The notes: generated by a model from the letters alone, not told the origin. Positions 6,801 through 14,001 are shown, counted from the stretch's first letter. The stretch: 30,651 nt of DNA from an uncultured Alphaproteobacteria bacterium (GCA_910577095.1 CAJTLY010000003.1:98730-129380); one strand, 5' to 3'. Program-made: numbers and translations.

Positions 6801-7413
6801 AACCGATGCTGTTGGTTTCGCTGATTGCCTTATTGCCTATAAAGGTACCGCGAATATCTCCGATGGTACCGCGGTTGTGAATGGCACCGCCGAACGACTG
6901 TCTTGCCACAGTCCGATTGCCGATAATATTTCCCGTAATGTTGCCTATGGTTCCGTCGTAAGGGTTGGAGATTGCACCGCCGCTGCCTGTCGTGGTACTG
7001 CTGTTAACGAAATCGGCATTAATGTCACCGGCCAAAGAATTTTGCTGACTGGAATAAACCGTTTTTCCTTCCGGCTGAGTATAAGTATATTTGAAGTATT
7101 TGTATGAACCGTTAAACAACGGAACTGCAACCACAGCGGGAGCTTCTTTTTGATTGGCTTCAACTTCGCTCCAAGTAACATCGCCGGAGGGTAAAAACGC
7201 TTCCGGTTTCAGATCGATTTTGTAATACTTAGTCGTCAGTTTACCGTCCGCATCCGGTTCCTGTAATGTGAAGTTATAGTCGTTTTCCGAGCCCTCGGAA
7301 TATAAAAACGCGCTGTTTTCACCCAAAGTCGGGGTTAGAGAGGCGGCAATTGCCGGCGCGCTCAAAAAAGTCGTCGCCGTTAACGCAATTGCCCAAGAAG
7401 TATGTTTGGTCAT
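3829..7413 (-). CDS. Autotransporter with Pmp-like GGAI repeats and DVP linker
   Basis: 1194 aa from MTKHTSWAIAL at 7413; AAGGAT lies upstream, whereas the longer start at 7440 has no SD. Residues 1-24 are a signal peptide (cut near APAIAA). From ~130 to ~570 the passenger repeats GG-[AGF]-[IVF]-x-N and I-x-G-N motifs about every 30-40 residues, predicting a beta-helix similar to chlamydial Pmp and other type V passengers. A linker of nine DVP triplets (~829-855) and a Pro-rich stretch lead to the C-terminal barrel (~900-1194), ending in GLGLSYSW as expected for BAM recognition. The barrel begins with an unusual CPGC pair. The protein should be displayed on the outer membrane; target unknown. 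It is a single-gene unit preceded by a striking inverted repeat. Confidence 0.92.
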   Translation of the reverse strand: MTKHTSWAIALTATTFLSAPAIAASLTPTLGENSAFLYSEGSENDYNFTLQEPDADGKLTTKYYKIDLKPEAFLPSGDVTWSEVEANQKEAPAVVAVPLFNGSYKYFKYTYTQPEGKTVYSSQQNSLAGDINADFVNSSTTTGSGGAISNPYDGTIGNITGNIIGNRTVARQSFGGAIHNRGTIGDIRGTFIGNKAISETNSIGSEGGGAFIFNQKNIGNINGDIIGNVHQGAASSNGGAIYNPYGGTIKDITGTIAYNKSMDNGTPENGGGTSRGGFLGNYSTNRVSSVGNINGDIIGNIAEGLGADGGAIELYRATLGNITSKIISGNMAIGKKGAHGGMIAIDGGSDETGMGDITSDIISYNKAISSEGSAVGGFLYNYGKVGNITGSLIGNEALGHTGANGGATAGPIKELTAEYISNNRAVTENGNAQGGALQSVIAQVDSVTVNDNQAISNQGKAYGGFLYNVWSNNIKSVTGNILNNEARGYSEAAGGGIYNASYRGTGSIGKISGMMAGNKAISEIGNAYGGAIYNGKIGSITGDFLNNYAQTASETNKAYGGAVYAAANMNFVSGTDVHFMSGNYTLDPTRGKNFNALYVTGYYSTIAFDTAGDGAWIINDNIEGGSYVFKGNDTIDAETGTTTQYVAMNNDIVNAEKVTVENTTLRFGTYQHEDQTAKNWDGKGAFVASLNADGTANRDADAVTSLSLNNAVFDIANGYLETVKLKSYSATDSFLHIDVDVENMKADELHVAGDVKGVTKLIVHASSDADIRNRGQILFAQSENDTTGNADSFVVSRVYKNPYLFEVKYDQIAENSNKWYFELKDKENPDVPDVPDVPDVPDVPDVPDVPDVPDVPTPPTPELPDIPSVKPQPLPGSDRPVAPEVIGAESLPAAALAQNSNMVYNIMNKVSANRLYCPGCGFYDYYWNGEAFHNLWANAVYNTLRIKTPTDIDAEVWGLEAGGDLQHDLNNKLGLFLSYRKGNYDMNGDGKHHYSTVGSEIDIDSYLAGLYYRYDRNNWWTFATVYGGIQRVDLKTKDGIKSDTDGTEFGGSVELGYDYALNKTVYLTPSVGAFYTQVDYDDATDSAGKVAKYNTLRQLELEAGVKLTKAFVMDEGYANLYVKPSVVRTITDGDEVRITGLGKVNTIDDQTLGRIELGGRYGFTEQLSAYGWANHTFGDDYKASTFGLGLSYSW
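4847..4927. repeat. 27-bp tandem repeat (3 copies of three 9-bp units)
   Basis: Nine units of GGAAC[AG]TC[GAC] run without interruption. Units 1-3 and 4-6 are identical as 27-bp blocks, and units 7-9 differ at two bases, so the present array probably grew in 27-bp steps. On the coding (minus) strand it encodes nine Asp-Val-Pro triplets in the autotransporter linker. Changes in copy number keep the frame and would alter only linker length. Confidence 0.9.
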
Positions 7414-7446
7414 TTCTACACAATCCTTATCAAAATGCATTTAAAC

Positions 7447-7568
7447 GTTCATTTTTTTGATACACTTTTCCTTCTCGGCTTTCTTTTCCTACCCTATTGA
7501 TAATATCACAATTTTCTTGAATTTAATTCTTCTTTGTTGTACGATTTGTATGTATCAAAAAAATGAAC
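7447..7568. promoter_or_regulatory. Perfect 18-bp inverted repeat enclosing 86 bp upstream of the autotransporter
   Basis: GTTCATTTTTTTGATACA at 7447-7464 is the exact reverse complement of 7551-7568. The arms start 34 nt before the autotransporter ATG. The enclosed 86 bp hold a promoter-like element in each direction: on the minus strand (towards the autotransporter) an extended -10 TGATATTAT (-10 at 7505-7500), and on the plus strand TTGAAT-17-TACGAT (7517-7545). This is the layout of an invertible promoter switch of the kind used for phase-variable surface proteins. It could instead be a long-loop RNA hairpin or a double operator. No recombinase gene is in the window. Confidence 0.5.
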
Positions 7569-7601
7569 CTTTTTTTGCATCAATTGCATTAAGAAAAATT
7601 G

Positions 7602-7628
7602 ATAACTCCCCGTTTTTAGGGGAGTTAT
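7602..7628 (-). terminator. Terminator of the mac operon
   Basis: ATAACTCCCC pairs with GGGGAGTTAT (10 bp, 7-nt loop) 10 nt after the permease stop codon; the minus-strand tail is ATCAATTTTTC. It separates the mac operon from the autotransporter. Confidence 0.7.
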
Positions 7629-7638
7629 TTGTAAAAAA

Positions 7639-8868
7639 CTATTCGTAACGCAAAGCGTTGATAGGGTTGAGCAGCGAGGCTTTGTAAGCCGGATAAAACC
7701 CAAACAGGATACCGACCAGGCCGGAAAAACAAAATGGAACAATTACATAAAGTATTGAGATTTGTGCTTTGAAATTGCTGAATATTTTTATTAGTTCCAC
7801 CCCGGCAAAACCAGTAATGATGCCGATAATGCCGCCGATCAGCGACAAAACCACCGCTTCGGTCAGAAATTGCATCCGGATATCCCAGCTTTTGGCGCCG
7901 ATGGCCATTCTGATGCCGATTTCCCGGGTACGTTCAGTAACCGAAACCAGCATAATGTTCATGATGCCGATCCCGCCGACAATCAACGAAATCGAGGCAA
8001 TTGAGCCCAGAAGAATTGTCATGATGCGGGTGGAACTTTCCATCATCTCTTGCATTTGCGTCAGGTTCATAATGATAAAGTCGTCGTCTTTGTTGGCACC
8101 GAGATTATGACGCTGGCGAAGCAGTCGCCGGATGTCTTCCTGAGCGCTGTAAGTACTTTCGGCGTCTACCGCCTGCAGCATCACCACATTGACCTGATCG
8201 GGAAAAGTGATGCCGATGACCTTTTTCTGAGCCGTGGTAATCGGAATATAGACGCCGTCGTCCTGATCCATCCCCATCCCGTTTTCACCGCGTTTTTCCA
8301 GCACGCCGATCACCGTAAACGGCAATCCTTTGATGCGTACCGTTTTGCCGATCGGGTCAACGTCGCCGAACAGTTCGGTGACGACCGTCCGTCCCAAAAC
8401 CGCAACTTTGGAGGCATTTTTGACGTCGCTGTCGGAAAACGAACGTCCGTAAGCGAGTGCCCATTCCTTTAACTCAAAGTAACGGTTGTCGGTGCCGGTG
8501 ATGCTGGTTGCCCAGTTGGCATTGCCGTAAACAACCTGGTTGGTTTGCTCCAGAACCGGTGCGGCCAGGCGTATTTTGCTGATTTTTTCCTGAATGGCAT
8601 TGCCGTCGCCGGCTTTCATGGTCGGCAACGATCCTCTGCCGCCGCGCGCACCGCCGGAAGTTGAGCTGCCCGAACGGATAATGATCAGGTTGGAACCCAT
8701 GGTTTTCATGTCTTCCTGAATCGAAATTTGGGCACCGTGCCCGATAGCCAGCATGATAATGACGGCGGCCACGCCGATAATGATGCCGAGGCTGGTGAGG
8801 GTGGAACGCATTTTGTTGGCGCGAATGGCCCGCAGGGCAATGCTGCTGATGGTTTTCAGATCAATCAT
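7639..8868 (-). CDS. MacB-type ABC transporter permease
   Basis: 409 aa. The inner-membrane subunit of a tripartite export pump. It has the MacB layout: an N-terminal membrane helix (STLTSLGIIIGVAAVIIMLAIGHGA), a large periplasmic domain of ~220 residues (MacB_PCD) with a Gly/Ser-rich loop SSTSGGARGGRGS, then three C-terminal helices of the FtsX type, with the conserved ERTREIGIRMAIGA segment between the second and third helices. In E. coli MacB the ATPase and permease are one chain; here they are two genes overlapping by 4 nt (ATGA), as in many other MacB-like systems. Exported substrate unknown (macrolides, peptides or lipids in characterised relatives). Confidence 0.93.
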   Translation of the reverse strand: MIDLKTISSIALRAIRANKMRSTLTSLGIIIGVAAVIIMLAIGHGAQISIQEDMKTMGSNLIIIRSGSSTSGGARGGRGSLPTMKAGDGNAIQEKISKIRLAAPVLEQTNQVVYGNANWATSITGTDNRYFELKEWALAYGRSFSDSDVKNASKVAVLGRTVVTELFGDVDPIGKTVRIKGLPFTVIGVLEKRGENGMGMDQDDGVYIPITTAQKKVIGITFPDQVNVVMLQAVDAESTYSAQEDIRRLLRQRHNLGANKDDDFIIMNLTQMQEMMESSTRIMTILLGSIASISLIVGGIGIMNIMLVSVTERTREIGIRMAIGAKSWDIRMQFLTEAVVLSLIGGIIGIITGFAGVELIKIFSNFKAQISILYVIVPFCFSGLVGILFGFYPAYKASLLNPINALRYE

Positions 8869-9554
8869 TTGACAACCCTTTCATCACTGACGATTTCGCC
8901 GTCCACCACTTTAATAATGCGGTCGCTGTAGCGGGCAATGTCTTCTTCGTGGGTAACCAGAATGATGGTGCGGTTGAGCCGACGGTTAAATTCAGTAAAC
9001 AGTTCCATAACTTCAACACTGGTCTTGGTGTCCAAATTGCCGGTCGGTTCGTCGGCGAAAATAATCGGTGCCTGATTGACCAGTGCGCGGGCAATGGCCA
9101 CCCGTTGCTGCTGGCCGCCCGACAGCTGATTCGGCTGATGATCCATCCGTCGCTCCAATCCTACCGCTTTGAGAGCTTCGGCGGCGCGACGATGCCGTTC
9201 TTCTTCGGCAACGCCGGCATAAATCATCGGCAATTCGACGTTTTCGATTGCCGAAGTGCGGGAGAGCAGGTTGAAACCTTGAAAAACAAAGCCGATTTTC
9301 TGGTTGCGGATGGTTGCCAGTTGATCGTTGTTTTGTTTGCCGATGTCATCGCCGTCAAGAAAATATTTGCCCGAAGTCGGCTTGTCCAGACAACCGAGGA
9401 TATTCATCAGGGTCGACTTGCCCGATCCGGAAGGCCCCATGACGGCCACAAATTCTCCCTGATTGATTTCCAGCGAAATTCCTTTGAGAATCATCAATTG
9501 ACTGTCGCCGAGCGGGTAGCTTTTTTTCAAATTCTTAATTTCGATCAACGCCAT
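8865..9554 (-). CDS. MacB/LolD-type ABC transporter ATPase
   Basis: 229 aa, the normal length for the family. Walker A GPSGSGKST is at 40-48, the Q-loop at FQGFNLL (91-97), signature LSGGQQQR at 144-151, Walker B IIFADEP at 164-170 followed by TGNLD, and the switch His in LVTHEE near 202. It drives the permease encoded next. The start overlaps the adaptor stop by 1 nt (TGATG), so the three genes are tightly coupled. Confidence 0.95.
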   Translation of the reverse strand: MALIEIKNLKKSYPLGDSQLMILKGISLEINQGEFVAVMGPSGSGKSTLMNILGCLDKPTSGKYFLDGDDIGKQNNDQLATIRNQKIGFVFQGFNLLSRTSAIENVELPMIYAGVAEEERHRRAAEALKAVGLERRMDHQPNQLSGGQQQRVAIARALVNQAPIIFADEPTGNLDTKTSVEVMELFTEFNRRLNRTIILVTHEEDIARYSDRIIKVVDGEIVSDERVVK

Positions 9555-10699
9555 CAGCGGGGCATCCTCATTCTCATGGCCGGTTTTTTGGCGGTTTCGG
9601 AACGTTCGACAATGACCTCCATCCCTTCCTGCAAATCGGGTCCCGATACCTCGGTGCTGTCGTCGTCATAAATTCCGGTGACGACGGTCATTCGGCGCGG
9701 CTGCCCATTATCCAAAATCCACAATCCTTTGTCCTTATAACGGGTTTCGCCGTTGTCGATCGAAAAACGCAAGGCTTTGTTTGGAGAGACCAAGATATCG
9801 TTTTTGCTTGCGGTAATAATCTCGACGTTGGCGGTCATGCCGGGCTTGAATTTCAGATCCGAATTGTCCACCTCAATAATTACTTCGTAAGTCACCACGT
9901 TGGAATTTGTGACGGCTTCGTTGCGTACCTGAGTGACGGTGCCGGTGAAAATTTCGTCGGGATAACTGTCAACGCTGAATTCGACCGTTTGCCCTTCCTT
10001 AACTTTGGCAATGTCGGCCTCCACCACCGAAGCCTCGATTTTCATCTTCGTCAGGTCTTCGGCCACGTTAAACAGGGTAGGGGTTTCAAAACTGGCGGCC
10101 ACCGTTTGTCCGGCTTCGATGTTTTTGGAAACGATCATGCCGTCTACCGGCGAAATGATTTTGGTATAGCCGAGCTGAATCAGGTTATAGTCGAGAGCGG
10201 CCTGTGCCTGTTCTACCTGTGCCTGATAAAGAGCCATTTGGGCAACCGACGTATCATAGTCTTTTTGCGCTTCGTCGAGTTCTTTGTCGGCCGAGTAGCT
10301 TTGTTTGTTGAGTTTGGTGATTCGTTCCAGATGTTTTTTGTAATAATCGCGCGAAGCTTTGGCGACCAGCACTTGAGCTTTTGCCACTTCCAAGTTGGCT
10401 TTTTCCTTGGCGACGTTGGATTCAAAGGACGAAGGATCGATCAGGGCCAGCAGCTGCCCTTTTTGAACTTGGGAATTGTAATCGACAAAGATCTCCTGAA
10501 TCCGTCCCGACACCTGAGTGCCGACGTCGATGTTGGAAATCGGGGTAATCGTCCCGGTAGCGGTAACGGTTTCGACAATCGCACCTTTTTCGAGCCGTTT
10601 GGTAACAAAGTCGGCAACGTCGCGGGAACGGTTGCGGAAAGCGGTCGCTCCCACAGCTGCCAGACTGAGAATCAGTGCCGTAAGTAAAAGTTTTTTCAT
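9554..10699 (-). CDS. MacA-like periplasmic adaptor (membrane fusion protein)
   Basis: 381 aa from MKKLLLTALIL; AGAAGGA lies 5-6 nt upstream, while the longer start at 10720 has no SD. A signal/anchor helix at 3-20 is followed by a lipoyl half (TGTITPISNIDVGTQVSGRI), a ~100-residue coiled-coil hairpin rich in A, K, Q and E (residues ~85-175), the second lipoyl half (SPVDGMIVSKNIEAGQTVAAS), a beta-barrel domain and a membrane-proximal domain. This is the HlyD/MacA type that links the MacB pump to a TolC-like outer membrane channel. No tolC-like gene is in the window, so the channel must be encoded elsewhere. Confidence 0.93.
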   Translation of the reverse strand: MKKLLLTALILSLAAVGATAFRNRSRDVADFVTKRLEKGAIVETVTATGTITPISNIDVGTQVSGRIQEIFVDYNSQVQKGQLLALIDPSSFESNVAKEKANLEVAKAQVLVAKASRDYYKKHLERITKLNKQSYSADKELDEAQKDYDTSVAQMALYQAQVEQAQAALDYNLIQLGYTKIISPVDGMIVSKNIEAGQTVAASFETPTLFNVAEDLTKMKIEASVVEADIAKVKEGQTVEFSVDSYPDEIFTGTVTQVRNEAVTNSNVVTYEVIIEVDNSDLKFKPGMTANVEIITASKNDILVSPNKALRFSIDNGETRYKDKGLWILDNGQPRRMTVVTGIYDDDSTEVSGPDLQEGMEVIVERSETAKKPAMRMRMPR

Positions 10700-10835
10700 G
10701 GGTTGTCCTTCTAAAATCATTTTCGGCCGCTTACGACCATACAGGTTATAACGATATTCCTGCCCTTTGAGTTCATATTATTATCTTTTGATATAAAATA
10801 ATAATCTTTTTTTGTAAAAGAAGAACAAAAAATAC

Positions 10836-10864
10836 TTGCTAACGGCTGTTTTTTTGTCTATATT
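10836..10864 (+). promoter_or_regulatory. Promoter of the 10908 gene pair
   Basis: TTGCTA at 10836-10841, 17-bp spacer, TATATT at 10859-10864. The start point would fall near 10871, giving a leader of ~37 nt that is nearly all A and T and has no SD before the ATG at 10908. Confidence 0.6.
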
Positions 10865-10907
10865 ATAAACAACAGTCAATTTTTATGTTTAATTAAATAC
10901 TTTTCAA

Positions 10908-11222
10908 ATGAAAGAAAAAAACGATCAGCTTTCGGTACCAAAAGAAGAAAGTCTGAAAAAACAGCTCAAGTCGGCTGACGAAAAACAACTGGCGGAGTTT
11001 ATCGCCTTTATCACGGAAGAGCTCAAAAACGGACGCTATCGTAAGGTAGGCGTGCAACGTGCCGTTGTCGCCGTCCTCTCTCAGCGCCGTCCCCGTGTCA
11101 ACGCCGTAACCCGTGAGGCTTACCAAGCCTTCGTTTGTTGCGTCAACGGCGCCGCTTCCAAAAATCAGGAAGTGATGAAGAAGCTCAGAAGCTTCGTCAA
11201 GGCCAATAACCTGAGCCTCTAA
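10908..11222 (+). CDS. Unknown small basic protein
   Basis: 104 aa, Lys/Arg-rich and predicted helical (KKQLKSADEKQLAEFIAFITEEL, then NGRYRKVGVQRAVVAVLSQRRPRVNAVTREAYQAFVCCV). No signal peptide or membrane segment. The basic surface would suit nucleic-acid or protein binding, but no family is recognised. No SD precedes the ATG; the leader ends in ATACTTTTCAA. A good promoter stands upstream. The next gene starts 16-79 nt downstream, so they are probably co-transcribed. Confidence 0.65.
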   Translation: MKEKNDQLSVPKEESLKKQLKSADEKQLAEFIAFITEELKNGRYRKVGVQRAVVAVLSQRRPRVNAVTREAYQAFVCCVNGAASKNQEVMKKLRSFVKANNLSL

Positions 11223-11301
11223 ATCAGAATGTCTAACCATGATGAAGGAAACCGGTACTTTGACAAGTTCCCTTTCCTTTATCATCAAAAACCAAATTTC
11301 T

Positions 11302-12078
11302 ATGGTGAAAAGAAAGCTTTCCCAGGAGGAGAAAGATCTTCTCCGTGCCCGGTGGCGTAAGAACAATCCGGAAAAAGCGGCTGAACGTGACAGAAAACGT
11401 GCTCAGGCTTTGGCGGTCAATAATGCGGCCGAAGAAAAGGAACAACTCGAAGAGGAAAACCTTTTGTTCAGCGAGCAGCCCCGAGCCGAAGCCGTGGTAG
11501 AAGAGTACCGCAAAAAAATCAAGGTACTGTGGGAGGAGATCAACGGTAAACGCGAGCAGTATGTGCGCGACCGCGATCTCAAGGCTTCCCTCCTTGATGA
11601 AGAAAGTAAACAAAGTTTCAAATACTTTGTAACGCGCGGGTACGATTCTCCCAATCAGACGATCTCAGCAGTGGTAGGTGCCCTGCTTATCGAAGGACTT
11701 CGCTATCCTGACCGGCAACTGAACGATTTTTCCTATAATTTCTTACGGGAAAAAGAGACTGCCAGTCAGAATATTTCGTGGTCGTTCTGGGTAAACCTCT
11801 GGGATCGGGATTTCGTTCCGCTGGATGCTGTGCGGCTGATGCTGGAAATGGAGAACGGGCATTTTAAGCCTCTGGACCGTTTCAAGGAAATGGTTCATGT
11901 GATCTCCGCCAAGATGGTGCGTCATCTCAAACAGGAGTACTGCCGTCTGGAATGGGCGCAAGCCCTGGAAGACGAGGTCGTACGCCGTAAGGAAGTGGCA
12001 CGCAAGAGCCGTCGGATTTTCTACTTCCAGGCGCTTCTCGGCGCTTACGGGATCGAGTATCCTGCTCTGAACGCTTAA
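11302..12078 (+). CDS. Unknown charged, coiled-coil protein
   Basis: 258 aa from MVKRKLSQEEK; an in-frame ATG at 11239 would add 21 residues (MMKETGTLTSS...). Neither start has an SD, so the choice is uncertain; the later one is favoured because the charged domain begins there. Residues 1-90 are very rich in K, R and E (NNPEKAAERDRKRAQAL, AAEEKEQLEEENLL) and should form a coiled coil. The remainder is helical with aromatic clusters (ISWSFWVNLWDRDFVPLD). No family is recognised. It follows the 104-aa gene and ends in a double hairpin. Both genes favour C-ending codons more than their neighbours. Confidence 0.65.
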   Translation: MVKRKLSQEEKDLLRARWRKNNPEKAAERDRKRAQALAVNNAAEEKEQLEEENLLFSEQPRAEAVVEEYRKKIKVLWEEINGKREQYVRDRDLKASLLDEESKQSFKYFVTRGYDSPNQTISAVVGALLIEGLRYPDRQLNDFSYNFLREKETASQNISWSFWVNLWDRDFVPLDAVRLMLEMENGHFKPLDRFKEMVHVISAKMVRHLKQEYCRLEWAQALEDEVVRRKEVARKSRRIFYFQALLGAYGIEYPALNA

Positions 12079-12125
12079 AGACTTAAGCGTCTCTTTCAAA
12101 AAACGCCCCACGGGGCGTTTTTTTT
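12071..12125 (+). terminator. Double hairpin: stop-codon hairpin plus strong terminator
   Basis: First hairpin ACGCTTAA/TTAAGCGT (12071-12090) contains the TAA stop of the preceding gene. The second, AAACGCCCC/GGGGCGTTT (12101-12120) with a T run, is a standard Rho-independent terminator. Confidence 0.85.
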
Positions 12126-12321
12126 ATGGCTTTAAACAAAAACAGTCGTCCCGTTTAATCTGTCACTTGACGATAAATGTCGAAATAAAGACTGAAATTG
12201 CCCCCATTTTACCGAAAATGTTTTCAAAAATCCGTTGAGAGTATAATTTTTATTTGACGAAAAAGCCAAAAAATGGTTAACTGTAAAGTTAGAGAACATT
12301 ATTAATTAATTTTTATTGCTT
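12126..12321. other. Intergenic region before the 331-aa gene
   Basis: AT-rich. It holds a perfect -10 TATAAT at 12242-12247, but only a poor -35 (TGTTTT) at the right distance, and a TTGACG at 12254 with no good -10. The last 30 nt before the ATG contain ATTATTAATTAA and no SD. Confidence 0.4.
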
Positions 12322-13317
12322 ATGGAAATACCTTTAGAAACCGGAAAAGTGTTAAAAGCCTTTCCCACTGCCTGCCGCGCCGCTGCAATTCAGCTGTTTG
12401 CACAAGGTTTCGACATCCATGAAATCAAAGTCACGATGTCGCAGTTTATCGAACTGGAAAACAACCTTTATGACCGCTGGTATCGCAAAATGGTGCGGGC
12501 AATTCAGGACTGGCGCATCGATCCGGAAACCTATGCCTATGAACTTTCCGCGCGTCTGGATCAAAAAGAAATTTCTCCGGAACACGCGGTTACGCTCGCC
12601 AATCGCCGACTCGCCAAGCTGAAAGCCGACGGCCATCGTCCCAGCCGCATGCTTGAACAAGTCAAGAAAAATGCGGCGCAATACGTTGCCGAGTGCAAAA
12701 AGTTCAAAAGGTATGCCGTCCCTTTCATGTTGGAACTTGATTATAACGGGCTCTATAAAAGGGTTGGAGAACATACCGCCGAGATCCGCCGGATTGAGGA
12801 AGACAAGCTGTTTCAGCTGCAGACGATCCATCATCTGCGCAACAAACAGGCCGATTGTAAAGACTTGTCGCTTCCGGCCGGTGACCGTCGGTTTCCCGAA
12901 GATCTGCTGCCTCGGGCCTTGTCGACAGATTTTTCGTCCGATCCCAAAATCGCTCACGAGCAGATTCTGCTGATTGACGGTTTCTTCGACATGGAAGGCA
13001 ACATGGCTTTTGAACTGGAAAACCCGATGGTTGTCAAACAGTTGTGCTTCAATTACATCGCCGAGGTTTTGGCCCGCGTAGTTCCGAACGTGATCCTGAT
13101 TCAGGTTTCTTTTAAAGGAGACTGGGTCAGCAAGGAAATTCACGACATATATATGGATGCTTATGAAAACATCTGTAAATACGGAATGACGGTGTTGGTT
13201 TACCGGCAGGTCAAAAAACTGTATGACCGTTTCGGTCTCGGCGGCAAAAAGAAAAGCGAACTGCTTGCTTTTGAGCGCTGGGTTGTCGAGTTGGAAGAAA
13301 AGTACGGCAACTATTAA
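12322..13317 (+). CDS. Unknown 331-aa protein
   Basis: ATG at 12322 (MEIPLETGKVLKAF); a TTG two codons earlier is in frame but unlikely. Mostly helical and charged with no signal peptide or membrane segment. Residues ~25-150 are a run of amphipathic helices (CRAAAIQLFAQGFDIHEIKVTM, MVRAIQDWRIDPETYAYELSARL). The C-terminal half has a hydrophobic core VVKQLCFNYIAEVLARVVPNV and ends with a helix GKKKSELLAFERWVVELEEKYGNY. No catalytic motif is seen and no family is recognised. The start has no SD, only an ATTATTAATTAA leader. It stands alone between two terminators. Confidence 0.65.
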   Translation: MEIPLETGKVLKAFPTACRAAAIQLFAQGFDIHEIKVTMSQFIELENNLYDRWYRKMVRAIQDWRIDPETYAYELSARLDQKEISPEHAVTLANRRLAKLKADGHRPSRMLEQVKKNAAQYVAECKKFKRYAVPFMLELDYNGLYKRVGEHTAEIRRIEEDKLFQLQTIHHLRNKQADCKDLSLPAGDRRFPEDLLPRALSTDFSSDPKIAHEQILLIDGFFDMEGNMAFELENPMVVKQLCFNYIAEVLARVVPNVILIQVSFKGDWVSKEIHDIYMDAYENICKYGMTVLVYRQVKKLYDRFGLGGKKKSELLAFERWVVELEEKYGNY

Positions 13318-13333
13318 TCGGCATTGCAACAAA

Positions 13334-13368
13334 GATCCCTCGGTTCCTGACGGTACCGGGGATTTTTG
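13334..13368 (+). terminator. Terminator after the 331-aa gene
   Basis: Stem ATCCC plus CGGT pairs with ACCG plus GGGAT, followed by TTTTTG, about 20 nt after the stop codon. Confidence 0.7.
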
Positions 13369-13416
13369 TCTTTGGAATCCGGAGATAAAAATTTTGTTGT
13401 TTGTATGCATTTGGGC

Positions 13417-13445
13417 TTGCCTTGGACAAAAAAAGTTGTTATGCT
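13417..13445 (+). promoter_or_regulatory. Candidate promoter of the 13471 gene
   Basis: TTGCCT at 13417-13422, 17-bp spacer, TATGCT at 13440-13445. The transcript would start near 13452, only ~19 nt before the ATG at 13471, which excludes the longer reading frame starts at 13366 and 13444. Confidence 0.45.
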
Positions 13446-13470
13446 GGCACAAAACCAATTATTAAGACAT

Positions 13471-14001
13471 ATGAGTTATATACAAGTGAAAGAGCTTTAT
13501 AGGGCCGGTAACATCACCGCCGCTAAGGCTGCCTTGGTTGAAGCATTGAAAAAAGGTGCTCTGACCGTGTTTGAAAAAAAATCTGTAATTCGCCTCAATT
13601 CGGAACCGCTGCTTGAAGCTTATACAGCGCTGATGCCGCCGGATCCGAAAGAATGGGAGGTGCAGGAAATTATCCGTACCGGCAATCTGAAGATCATCGG
13701 ACAACTGGATGTTTCCGTTTTTTCCGTTGCCGCCCAAAAAGCTTTGCTGGGCTTGGGCTGCATGACGGTGTTTGAACAACAGTTCCGACGTCATCCGGGA
13801 ATCGGATTTTGCAGCGAAGTGAATCGCTTCATCATTGCTTCGGGCAACAATGAATTTGCTGCAAATTATCTGCGTGCGGTTTGGCTTGATCGCGAAGAAG
13901 AAGAATTTCTGCTTTCCGGTAATAACCTTGATCTGATCCGTCTCTATTTCCGCAAATACGATGCGTATGCCGAAATGGTGGAAAGATTGGGAGATTACTA
14001 G
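13471..14001 (+). CDS. Unknown protein with short helical SGNN repeats
   Basis: 176 aa from MSYIQVKELYRAGN. The sequence contains a repeated helical unit with a turn: YRAGNITAAKAAL, IIRTGNLKIIGQL, IIASGNNEFAANYL, LLSGNNLDLIRLYF. The pattern is two hydrophobics, x-[ST]-G-N, then a second amphipathic helix, spaced 25-70 residues apart. This suggests an alpha-solenoid-like protein-binding fold. No signal peptide or membrane segment. No SD; the ATG follows CAATTATTAAGACAT. Function unknown. It is the last of four unknown rightward genes between the mac operon and yihY. Confidence 0.65.
   Translation: MSYIQVKELYRAGNITAAKAALVEALKKGALTVFEKKSVIRLNSEPLLEAYTALMPPDPKEWEVQEIIRTGNLKIIGQLDVSVFSVAAQKALLGLGCMTVFEQQFRRHPGIGFCSEVNRFIIASGNNEFAANYLRAVWLDREEEEFLLSGNNLDLIRLYFRKYDAYAEMVERLGDY

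Noticed and set aside
8865..10699. Lipoprotein export (LolCDE) instead of a MacAB pump
   Set aside because: The ATPase alone resembles LolD, but the adaptor is HlyD/MacA-like and the permease has the MacB plan with one N-terminal and three C-terminal helices.
12352..13458. Open frame of 368 codons opposite the 331-aa gene
   Set aside because: No SD, antisense to a gene flanked by its own terminator, and phenylalanine- and glutamine-rich as expected of an antisense shadow.
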